Positions 1 through 5,099 of a DNA stretch of 8,844 nt are shown piece after piece. Positions within the stretch are counted from its first letter, which is position 1; the number at the start of each line of letters is the position of its first letter. The notes under the pieces were generated by a model. The model had not been told where the DNA came from. It searched no databases and saw only the letters and a program-made list of their open reading frames with translations. The translations under genes were made by a program, and so were the position numbers. This stretch comes from Ruminococcus sp. UBA3800 (GTDB lineage Bacteria > Bacillota > Clostridia > Oscillospirales > Ruminococcaceae): contig DFEO01000120.1 in the NCBI GenBank assembly GCA_002368715.1, positions 1-8,844 on the forward strand, in the 5' to 3' direction.

Positions 1-1323
1 CATTCCGAAAAGCAGGATAGCGTTTGCAAGGAACGACCCTATCACCAGCGTGATATACCCGGGCATATTCTGAAAGATTATCCTCAGGCGGAAACGGGTG
101 ATTATAGGTATTTTCGTGTTAAGGCGGAATGCCTTTTTCTTTTTGCGGCGGCTGAGGTCACGGCGCAGGAATTTCAGCGGTGACAGCCGCAGCTTTGCTG
201 TCAGGGTGATAATGTTTATCGCAAGCATTATCGCCATAGGGACAGCTGTCGTGTAAACGAACGCATCTGCATTGAACAGGACCTTGTAGGATGTAAGCGA
301 GTAGCTTTGCAGATAGGCCTGCGCTAAGTATTTTTCAAGCACGGTGTAAGCCAGGACATTTCCGACTATCGCGCCTGCCAGCAGGGTGAGTGTCGGCACT
401 ATCAGATAGTGGCGCAAAAGCTCGCCTCTTGTATATCCCGAGGCACGCAGCGTTCCGATAACGCCTGCCTCGGCGGCTATGGAGCTGTCGATAGTTATCG
501 AGAACACAAAGGCAAGTATCACCACGGTGATATACAGAAAAACGATTATGGATGTCCGGTCGCCTGTCATATCATTGCCGGTGAAGATTATCGCCTGGTT
601 TGAAAACTCGGGGATAAAGTTTGTTAGCTGCGCCTTTGCCGAGATGATCTTTATCAGCTCCTCGCTCATTTTCTCGGCCTGTTCATCGTTCTTTGGCTTG
701 TGGTCGTAAAGCCAGGAATAGCTGTAATGGATATGGTCGTCACGGAGCGCTTCAAAGCCCTCGTCGGTCATCACTCCGACACCGAACATATCGTTGTCAA
801 ACATCATATCCGAGGGGTTTTCAAACAGCGCCGAGTAATCCGACAGGGCAACTATGCCGCTTACGGTAAGGGTCTTCTGACCAAACTTTATCTTGCTGCC
901 CTTTTCAAGCTTGTGGTTTTGAGCATAAAGTCTGTCAATGGCTATCTCGCTGCTGCCCGAGGGCATATCTCCCTCCAGCAGGTCCACAAGGTCTATCTCG
1001 TCTCTCTCTCCGAAGATACGGAGCTTGCTTTTGAATCCCTTTGTCTGTTCCTGCTTATAGAAGTTTTCATACAGCGTTATCTTTCCCTCGTCCTCAATGG
1101 AGCTGAGCAGCTCATCGTCTGCCTTTTGCATAAGCTCAAAGTTCCCGTCCTCGACATTGAACTTCTCGAAGCTTTCATCATATGACTTTATCATGCTGTC
1201 GGTCGCAATGATAAAGCCCGATACCGCACCGATCATAAGAACGAAAAACGCAAAGACCGCAAGCTGCTTTCCAAGCTCGCTCTTAAATTGTCTGGGTATC
1301 CGCCTGATAAGCGGGTCTCTCAT
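1..1323 (-). CDS. FtsX-like ABC transporter permease, 3' part beyond window
   Basis: This is the membrane subunit of a MacB/FtsX-type ABC exporter and pairs with the ATPase just upstream. The ATG at 1323 is preceded by a purine-rich GGGGGAAG, 12 bases after the ATPase stop. About 441 codons are visible with no stop before the window edge. One membrane helix spans about residues 20-40, followed by an extracellular domain of roughly 215 residues. A classic FtsX domain follows: a helix at about 258-278, then the cytoplasmic motif IGTLRASGYTRGELL at about 289-303, a helix at about 306-330 and another at about 355-377. A basic stretch (SRRKKK) and a further hydrophobic segment at about 421-440 show that the protein continues, probably into a second FtsX half as in the large permeases of about 800 residues. 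Members of this family export lipoproteins or antimicrobial compounds, or confer resistance to peptide antibiotics. The substrate here cannot be told from sequence. Confidence 0.9.
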   Translation of the reverse strand, partial: MRDPLIRRIPRQFKSELGKQLAVFAFFVLMIGAVSGFIIATDSMIKSYDESFEKFNVEDGNFELMQKADDELLSSIEDEGKITLYENFYKQEQTKGFKSKLRIFGERDEIDLVDLLEGDMPSGSSEIAIDRLYAQNHKLEKGSKIKFGQKTLTVSGIVALSDYSALFENPSDMMFDNDMFGVGVMTDEGFEALRDDHIHYSYSWLYDHKPKNDEQAEKMSEELIKIISAKAQLTNFIPEFSNQAIIFTGNDMTGDRTSIIVFLYITVVILAFVFSITIDSSIAAEAGVIGTLRASGYTRGELLRHYLIVPTLTLLAGAIVGNVLAYTVLEKYLAQAYLQSYSLTSYKVLFNADAFVYTTAVPMAIMLAINIITLTAKLRLSPLKFLRRDLSRRKKKKAFRLNTKIPIITRFRLRIIFQNMPGYITLVIGSFLANAILLFGM

Positions 1324-1335
1324 CTTTCTTCCCCC

Positions 1336-2034
1336 TTACCAGTCAAGATCTGCTGCGGCGATCTTGGTCTCATTTATATAATTCTTGCGGATAACTCCGT
1401 CACGCAGCTTTACCACTCTGTCTGCCATGTTTTTTATTGCGTCGTTGTGCGTGACCATAATAACGGTGCTGCCGTATTTTTCATTCACCTCAGCTATCAG
1501 CTTCAGTATCTCCTTAGAGGTGTTATAGTCCAGAGCTCCCGTAGGCTCATCGCAAAGGAGTATATCAGGGTTCTTGACGATGGCTCTGCCGATAGCAGTT
1601 CTCTGCTGCTGGCCGCCCGAGAGCTGGTTCGGAAGCTTGTGGCGGTGCTCATAAAGCCCAAGCGTTTTCAGCAGCTCGTCAACGTCCAGCGGAGCCTCGC
1701 TGAGATATGCGCCCACCTCGACGTTTTCCTTTATATTAAGGTTGGGTATAAGGTTATACTGCTGGAAGATATAGCCCAGGTGCTTTCTTCTGTATCTGGT
1801 AAGCTTTGCCTCGTTCATATCTGCTGTTTTTTCGCCGTTTATGGCAATATACCCCGTGTCGGAGCTGTCGATGCCGCCGATGATATTAAGAAGCGTGCTC
1901 TTGCCTGAGCCGGAAGGCCCCAGCAGCACTGTGAACTCTCCCTTCTCGATATCAAGGTCTATTCCCTTCAGCACCTCGACCCTGCTCTCGCCCTCTCCGA
2001 AATGCTTTGTTATGTTTTTCATTTCCAGAAACAC
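1336..2034 (-). CDS. ABC transporter ATP-binding protein, MacB/LolD-like
   Basis: This 232-residue nucleotide-binding subunit powers the FtsX-like permease encoded 12 bases downstream. All the expected motifs are present: Walker A GPSGSGKST at 39-47, Q-loop at FQQYNLIP (Q91/Q92), signature LSGGQQQR at 138-145, Walker B ILLCDEP at 158-164 with catalytic E163, D-loop GALD at 166-169, and H-loop histidine H196 in VTHN. Length and motif spelling fit the MacB/LolD/FtsE class. The start is taken as GTG at 2034 because AGGAGAGG (2047-2040 on the minus strand) sits 5 bases upstream of it. The in-frame ATG at residue 5 would be about 17 bases from that site. Transcription probably starts at the strong promoter at 2092-2120. 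The function as an ABC ATPase is secure. Involvement in peptide or antibiotic resistance is inferred from the family and the neighbouring ECF operon. Confidence 0.96.
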   Translation of the reverse strand: MFLEMKNITKHFGEGESRVEVLKGIDLDIEKGEFTVLLGPSGSGKSTLLNIIGGIDSSDTGYIAINGEKTADMNEAKLTRYRRKHLGYIFQQYNLIPNLNIKENVEVGAYLSEAPLDVDELLKTLGLYEHRHKLPNQLSGGQQQRTAIGRAIVKNPDILLCDEPTGALDYNTSKEILKLIAEVNEKYGSTVIMVTHNDAIKNMADRVVKLRDGVIRKNYINETKIAAADLDW

Positions 2035-2063
2035 TTGATCCTCTCCTGTCGTATGATCGGTTT

Positions 2064-2084
2064 TAGTTAGACTTAGCTAACCTA
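2064..2084. promoter_or_regulatory. Candidate operator at the ABC exporter transcription start
   Basis: The sequence contains GTTAG-6-CTAAC (2066-2070 and 2077-2081) and the self-complementary octamer TTAGCTAA (2073-2080). An additional TAG...CTA at the outer edges makes a 21-base imperfect palindrome. It lies just downstream of the expected start of the minus-strand transcript (about 2085), a typical place for a repressor to block initiation. Read on the minus strand it contains TAGGTTAGC, which matches one half of the DtxR/IdeR consensus. The other half fits only with a base missing and altered spacing, so a TetR- or MarR-type regulator is equally possible. No regulator gene is in the window. 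Confidence 0.45.
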
Positions 2085-2091
2085 CAATGTT

Positions 2092-2120
2092 ATTATACAG
2101 TATTTTCATTTTTTTGTCAA
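2092..2120 (-). promoter_or_regulatory. Sigma-A promoter of the ABC exporter operon
   Basis: On the minus strand a perfect TTGACA (2120-2115) and a perfect TATAAT (2097-2092) are separated by exactly 17 bases. Transcription would start near 2085 and leave a leader of about 50 bases before the GTG start at 2034. A promoter this close to consensus would be strong unless repressed, which fits the palindrome overlapping its start. Confidence 0.85.
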
Positions 2121-2155
2121 GTTTTTGCGTGAAAAAAAGAATATATTTTTTGCTC

Positions 2156-2184
2156 TTGATTTCGGCAGTGATGTAGTGTAAAAT
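2156..2184 (+). promoter_or_regulatory. Candidate housekeeping promoter of the ECF sigma operon
   Basis: TTGATT (2156-2161) and TAAAAT (2179-2184) are separated by 17 bases and point towards the sigma factor gene, with an expected start near 2191. It could supply a basal level of the sigma factor. An A/T tract at about 2180-2213 lies between this promoter and the ECF-type promoter. Confidence 0.5.
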
Positions 2185-2212
2185 AAAAAAGAAAAAATTT
2201 TTTTATTTTTTT

Positions 2213-2238
2213 TGTAACGAAATCGGTTTTGCTCCGTC
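2213..2238 (+). promoter_or_regulatory. ECF-type promoter, probable autoregulation site
   Basis: TGTAAC (2213-2218) and CGTC (2235-2238) are separated by 16 bases. This matches the TGWAAC-N16/17-CGWC pattern of the Bacillus ECF regulators SigM, SigX, SigV and SigW. A T-rich tract lies directly upstream of the -35 element, as is common for such promoters. Transcription would start around 2246, about 25 bases before the sigma factor start codon and 15 before its ribosome binding site. Recognition by the sigma factor encoded just downstream is inferred from position, since ECF factors commonly transcribe their own operon. Confidence 0.65.
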
Positions 2239-2270
2239 TAACCGGTGTAAGGCAAAAGAAAGGAGGTGCG

Positions 2271-2768
2271 ATGATAGTGGACGAGGCGCTCGGAAAGATA
2301 TACGAAACATATTATATGCAGGTCTATTCGTTCGTGATGACCCTTGCGGGAAACAAGGACACGGCTCAGGAGATAACACAGGAGACCTTTTTCAAGGTGA
2401 TGACCTCGAAGCACAGCTTCAGGGGAGAATCCGACCAGCTGTCCTGGCTTTGCGCCATAGCCAAGAACCTCTTCACCGACGAGCTGCGGCGTAAAGCCCG
2501 TAACGGAGGAGAGCTCCCGGAGGACCGCCCCGACGACAGCAAGAGCATAGAAGAACGCCTGACCGACAAGGATATGAGCTTTCAGATACATCTGGCGCTC
2601 CACGATCTCGGAGAGCCGTACAAAGAAGTGTTCGAGCTGAGGGTCTTCGGAGAGCTGTCCTTCAAGCAGATAGGACAGATCTTCAAAAAGACCGAATCCT
2701 GGGCGAGAGTCACTTATCATCGTGCAAGGCTGAAACTAAAAGAGAGGTTAGACAACAATGAGATATGA
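2271..2768 (+). CDS. ECF-type RNA polymerase sigma factor
   Basis: This is a 165-residue extracytoplasmic-function sigma factor that would direct RNA polymerase to envelope-stress promoters. Sigma region 2 lies at about residues 7-75 and includes DTAQEITQETFFKVM and the -10-recognising stretch around NLFTDELRR. An acidic linker (about 80-100) follows, then sigma region 4 at about 105-158 with the helix-turn-helix FGELSFKQIGQIFKKTESWA. It lacks the extra domains of housekeeping sigma factors. The ATG at 2271 is chosen because AAAGGAGGTG, an almost full anti-16S match, ends just before it. The GGAGG-to-ATG gap is only 4 bases, so GTG at 2277 (gap 10) is an alternative. A longer reading frame from TTG at 2229 would begin inside the ECF promoter and is unlikely. 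The last 11 bases overlap the anti-sigma gene, which indicates translational coupling. Confidence 0.93.
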   Translation: MIVDEALGKIYETYYMQVYSFVMTLAGNKDTAQEITQETFFKVMTSKHSFRGESDQLSWLCAIAKNLFTDELRRKARNGGELPEDRPDDSKSIEERLTDKDMSFQIHLALHDLGEPYKEVFELRVFGELSFKQIGQIFKKTESWARVTYHRARLKLKERLDNNEI

Positions 2769-3726
2769 ATGTGAACTTATAAGAGATCTGCTGCCGTTAT
2801 ATCAGGACGGCATATGCAGCCCGAGCAGCAAAACGGCAGTTGAGGAGCATCTCGGAGAGTGTGACGGATGCAGCAGCTATCTTGAGAGCCTGCGCTCCGG
2901 AGAGGAGATCGAGCAGGTGATCGCTGCCGAAAAGAACGAAGCGCTCGATTCGCAGAAAAAGTTTTTTAAGCGCCGCAGTGCGGTGGCAGGGACCATTATC
3001 GCAGGCATCTTTATGCTGCCGGTCCTTATCTGCCTGATAGTCAATCTTGCCGTGGGCGGAGCAGGCTGGTTCTTCATCGTTCTGGCGGCGATGCTGATCC
3101 CGGTGTCGCTGGTGGCTGTACCGCTGCTTGCGCCCGAAAACAAAGGCCTGTGGACATTATCGTCGTTTTGCATAAGCTTGCTGCTGCTGTTTGCGGTGGT
3201 GTGCATAATAACCGGCGGCAGCTGGTTTTTCACAGCATCGACCGCTTCGCTTTTCGGCATCTGTCTTGTGTTCTCGCCCTTTGCGGCAAGATCCAAGCCC
3301 ATAGCTTCCAGGGTGGGCGGCCACAGGGGGCTGGCCGTTCTCGGACTTGACACGGTCATGTTTGTCCTTATGATGATAAGCATAGGCATAACGGGCGGTC
3401 TCGGGCTTGGATACTATTCTCTGGCCGGCCGCATATCGCTGCCGATAATAGGGCTTGTGTGGACGATATTCCTGACAGTGCGCTATCTGAAGCTCAACAG
3501 ATCTTTCAAAACGGGCATCTGCCTGGGTTCTGCAAGTCTGATGATGTTCATCCACGAGCTCCTTCTGGACTTATCGGCAAACAGCACTTCGTTCTATATC
3601 CGGACAGACAGCGACAGATATGTTTTCGGGACAAATATCCTCTTCGGAGCAGTCCTGATGCTGCTGGCACTGATATTTGCGGGAATAGGATTTATAGCAA
3701 ACAGAAACAGGAGGAAAGAAAAATGA
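2758..3726 (+). CDS. Zinc-finger membrane anti-sigma factor
   Basis: This 322-residue protein probably holds the co-encoded sigma factor at the membrane until a signal arrives. The N-terminus is a zf-HC2/ZAS-type domain: CELIRDLLPLYQDG at 5-18, then the H-x3-C-x2-C zinc motif H31, C35, C38, with C5 and C20 nearby as possible fourth ligands. A linker to about residue 72 leads into about eight hydrophobic segments, near 75-98, 103-124, 132-152, 156-174, 191-214, 226-243, 250-272 and 292-314, and a basic cytoplasmic tail (NRNRRKEK). Most ZAS anti-sigma factors have a single membrane span, so this multi-pass form is notable. The start lies inside the sigma gene with AGAGAGG 10 bases upstream. The stop overlaps the next gene by 4 bases (ATGA). 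Anti-sigma identity is firm from domain and context. The membrane part suggests direct signal sensing, which is inference. Confidence 0.88.
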   Translation: MRYECELIRDLLPLYQDGICSPSSKTAVEEHLGECDGCSSYLESLRSGEEIEQVIAAEKNEALDSQKKFFKRRSAVAGTIIAGIFMLPVLICLIVNLAVGGAGWFFIVLAAMLIPVSLVAVPLLAPENKGLWTLSSFCISLLLLFAVVCIITGGSWFFTASTASLFGICLVFSPFAARSKPIASRVGGHRGLAVLGLDTVMFVLMMISIGITGGLGLGYYSLAGRISLPIIGLVWTIFLTVRYLKLNRSFKTGICLGSASLMMFIHELLLDLSANSTSFYIRTDSDRYVFGTNILFGAVLMLLALIFAGIGFIANRNRRKEK

Positions 3727-4664
3727 AGAGATTTTCGGTTTTGACAGCAGCAGTGATGGCTGCATCTATGACGGGTATGTGCTCCTGCTCATTCGGCTTT
3801 TTCAATTCGGCATCTATCGGCACATATAAAAATGCCGACAAATACACCGCAGGTGATCTTGAAACGGACGAGAAGATCGAAACTGTGGATATAGAATGGG
3901 CATCGGGCTACGTGGATATCGTCAGCGCAAAGGGGACGAAGGTGACTGTCAAGGAGACCTGCAAGGACGATCTTTCCGACGAGGAAAAGGTCCACACCTG
4001 GGTCAATGACGGTGTGCTTTATGTCAAGTTCTGCGCTTCGGGAGAAAGGGTAGACAGCACCTCGGAGAAAAGGGTGGAGATCACCCTTCCGGACGGTGTC
4101 GAGCTTAAAAAGCTTTCGGCGGAGGCATCCTCGGCTGATATGAATGCCGACGGCATAAGCGCAAAGAGCGTTTATATGGAAGCGTCCTCGGGCGATGTCA
4201 GGTTCAGCGGGAGCGCAGGAGGAAAGTTCGAGGCGGAGACATCCTCGGGAAACATAAGCTTCAGCGGCGAGGCGGACACTATCTCCGCCGAGGCATCCTC
4301 GGGCGAGGTGTTCATAGAGCAGAGCGGCGAGAGCAAGTCTATAAGCGCCGAGACCTCCTCGGGAGATATCGAGATAAAGGCAGGTCAGACCAAAAAGCTG
4401 AATACCGAGTCTTCCTCGGGCGACCATTCGATAAGGCTTGAGAAGACCCCTGCAAAAACAGACATCGAGGCATCATCGGGAGATGTAAAGCTTTATCTGC
4501 CGGAGGACGCAGCCTTCAAGGCGGAAATAGACACCTCCTCGGGTGAAGTCAGCTATGAGCTGCCCCTTACCAAAACGGGCGACGAGAGCTATACCTGCGG
4601 AACATCAGACAATGAACTGAACATCGAGACCTCATCGGGCGATGTTGAGATATTCAAAAACTAA
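3723..4664 (+). CDS. DUF4097 beta-repeat protein, secreted or lipoprotein
   Basis: This is a 313-residue exported protein with a DUF4097-type beta-strand repeat domain. The ATG at 3723 overlaps the anti-sigma stop (ATGA) and has AGGAGG 8 bases upstream. A longer in-frame extension to 3459 lies inside the anti-sigma gene and is rejected. Residues 1-19 form a signal peptide (MKRF followed by a short hydrophobic stretch). The MCSC sequence at 19-22 is a plausible lipobox with C22 as the lipidated cysteine, although C20 makes this ambiguous. From residue 134 to the C-terminus, nine copies of an (E/D)-x-S-S-(G/A)-(D/E/N) motif recur, mostly every 19-20 residues, which fits a right-handed beta-helix or solenoid. 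DUF4097 proteins often sit beside envelope-stress regulators (LiaG of Bacillus is one). Here it is the third gene of an ECF operon, so a role in envelope stress or as a sigma-controlled effector is likely. The biochemical function is unknown. Confidence 0.85.
   Translation: MKRFSVLTAAVMAASMTGMCSCSFGFFNSASIGTYKNADKYTAGDLETDEKIETVDIEWASGYVDIVSAKGTKVTVKETCKDDLSDEEKVHTWVNDGVLYVKFCASGERVDSTSEKRVEITLPDGVELKKLSAEASSADMNADGISAKSVYMEASSGDVRFSGSAGGKFEAETSSGNISFSGEADTISAEASSGEVFIEQSGESKSISAETSSGDIEIKAGQTKKLNTESSSGDHSIRLEKTPAKTDIEASSGDVKLYLPEDAAFKAEIDTSSGEVSYELPLTKTGDESYTCGTSDNELNIETSSGDVEIFKN
4122..4661 (+). repeat. Nine in-frame SSGD-type coding repeats
   Basis: The repeat cores begin at about 4122, 4179, 4236, 4290, 4350, 4407, 4467, 4530 and 4626. 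Spacing is 54-63 bases, except for a 96-base step before the last one. At the DNA level they share a degenerate core such as GAGGCATCCTCGGGCGA. They encode EASSAD, EASSGD, ETSSGN, EASSGE, ETSSGD, ESSSGD, EASSGD, DTSSGE and ETSSGD. These are protein-level repeats of a beta-solenoid and not intergenic DNA repeats. They also create a long but spurious open frame on the minus strand. Confidence 0.9.
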
Positions 4665-4679
4665 GCAAAAACACAAAGA

Positions 4680-4718
4680 ACGGGTGCTCCTGTCACATGG
4701 CGGAGCATCCGTTTTTTT
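4680..4718 (+). terminator. Intrinsic terminator of the ECF sigma operon
   Basis: ACGGGTGCTCC (4680-4690) pairs with GGAGCATCCGT (4702-4712) in an 11-bp stem with one G-U pair and an 11-base loop. It is followed by seven T residues at 4712-4718. It starts 15 bases after the DUF4097 stop codon and separates that operon from the polyamine operon. Confidence 0.92.
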
Positions 4719-4744
4719 ACAGGGCGAAGCGTTTTGTGTTTTTC

Positions 4745-4773
4745 TTGACAAAACGGACGGGTTGTGTTATAAT
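4745..4773 (+). promoter_or_regulatory. Perfect-consensus promoter of the polyamine operon
   Basis: TTGACA (4745-4750) and TATAAT (4768-4773) are both perfect and exactly 17 bases apart. Transcription should begin near 4780. It lies about 325 bases upstream of the first start codon, which is far too long for a simple leader and points to regulation after initiation. Confidence 0.92.
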
Positions 4774-4953
4774 TGGTTTGCTGTGAGAGCAGCAGTTTTA
4801 TGACCGCTTTCGGGACACAGGACCCGAGAGCCAAGCCCGGACGGACAGGCGGGTCGAAAGCCGAACTATTGATTGAGTGCAGAGGCTGCTTATGTGCCGA
4901 AGGCTCTAATTTTATAAGATGATAATCCGGTCTTGCCAAGGCCGCTTTGATTC

Positions 4954-4966
4954 AGCATCACTTGTG
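4954..4966 (+). promoter_or_regulatory. Candidate antiterminator strand
   Basis: CATCACTTG (4956-4964) is complementary to CAGGTGATG (5054-5062), the 5' arm of the leader terminator, with one G-U pair. Pairing can extend through A4954-T5064 and G-U pairs on both sides to about 13 positions. Formation of this helix would exclude the terminator. The same segment lies in the loop of a possible CCG(C)TTT/AAACGG hairpin (4942-4948/4967-4972), which could present or hide it. Independently, AGATGATAA (4917-4925) is a perfect 9-base complement of the 3' arm (5064-5072). Confidence 0.55.
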
Positions 4967-5051
4967 AAACGGTCAATATAATCGGCGAATGCCCCGTATG
5001 TCAGACACGCAGCAGATATCTGCGTTATCATACCATAGCTTTTTCCGACAG

Positions 5052-5086
5052 TGCAGGTGATGTTTATCATCTGCATTTTTGTTTTT
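5052..5086 (+). terminator. Intrinsic terminator inside the polyamine operon leader
   Basis: TGCAGGTGAT (5052-5061) pairs with ATCATCTGCA (5066-5075) in a 10-bp stem with one G-U pair and a GTTT loop. It is followed directly by TTTTTGTTTTT (5076-5086). The ribosome binding site GGAG (5087-5090) begins at the next base. A terminator here, between a perfect promoter and the first gene and with no gene upstream for it to end, only makes sense as a conditional one. Confidence 0.85.
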
Positions 5087-5099
5087 GGAGATAGAGAAA

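Larger units (their letters stand above)
4780..5099 (+). ncRNA. Structured mRNA leader, candidate attenuator or riboswitch
   Basis: This gene-free stretch is the predicted untranslated leader of the decarboxylase operon. Folding by eye gives a nested 5' domain. The outer helix is 4787-4793/4885-4891, with AGTT/AACT (4794-4797/4864-4867), GCTTTC/GAAAGC (4806-4811/4856-4861) and GACCC/GGGTC (4821-4825/4851-4855) inside it, and a GCC/GGC extension. AGAGCC (4827-4832) can also pair with GGCTCT (4902-4907), which would make a pseudoknot. Then come a 7-bp hairpin (4928-4934/4938-4944), a composite hairpin (4996-5033) with GTATG/CATAC and ACGCAG/CTGCGT, and a terminator (5052-5086) abutting the ribosome binding site. 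The layout is that of a cis-acting transcription attenuator. I recognise no known riboswitch core. The ligand or trans factor is unknown; arginine, ornithine, agmatine, putrescine, spermidine or an S-adenosyl compound would suit the downstream genes. Confidence 0.7.

Noticed and set aside
700..1908. Long plus-strand open frames of 161 and 206 codons across this region
   Set aside because: They lie antisense to the FtsX permease and the ABC ATPase, whose motifs are unmistakable. The plus-strand translations show no domain and lack suitable ribosome binding sites.
3789..4427. Minus-strand 212-codon open frame with repeats such as ARGCLGG and SRGCLR
   Set aside because: It is the complement of the repeated SSGD coding region of the DUF4097 gene. 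The repeats keep the opposite frame open by composition alone.
4122..4661. Regularly spaced repeats resembling a CRISPR or VNTR array
   Set aside because: The repeats are in frame, degenerate at the DNA level, and conserved at the protein level with spacing of 19-20 codons. They encode beta-solenoid turns.
4800..4862. Resemblance of ACCCGAGAG and GGCGGGTCGAAAGCC to the ykkC (guanidine-I) riboswitch
   Set aside because: Only short fragments are similar. The expected conserved ACACGG and AAAAGCCCGGGAGA-like segments and the helix layout are not present, so I did not assign that class.
4661..4939. Minus-strand 92-codon open frame in the gap between operons
   Set aside because: It crosses a terminator, a perfect promoter and the structured leader of the plus strand, and shows no protein-like features.
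5040..5044. A second terminator suggested by TTTTT after the hairpin at 4996-5033
   Set aside because: The T-run is short and separated from the stem by several bases, so it is unlikely to terminate. The stronger signal is at 5052-5086.
4780..5051. Hammerhead ribozyme or T-box in the leader
   Set aside because: No CTGANGA core is present to accompany the GAAA, and no TGGNACCGCG-type T-box sequence or specifier stem is visible.
5079..5099. TTG start extending the decarboxylase by seven residues
   Set aside because: This codon lies within the terminator T-tract, upstream of the GGAG ribosome binding site that correctly serves the ATG at 5100.
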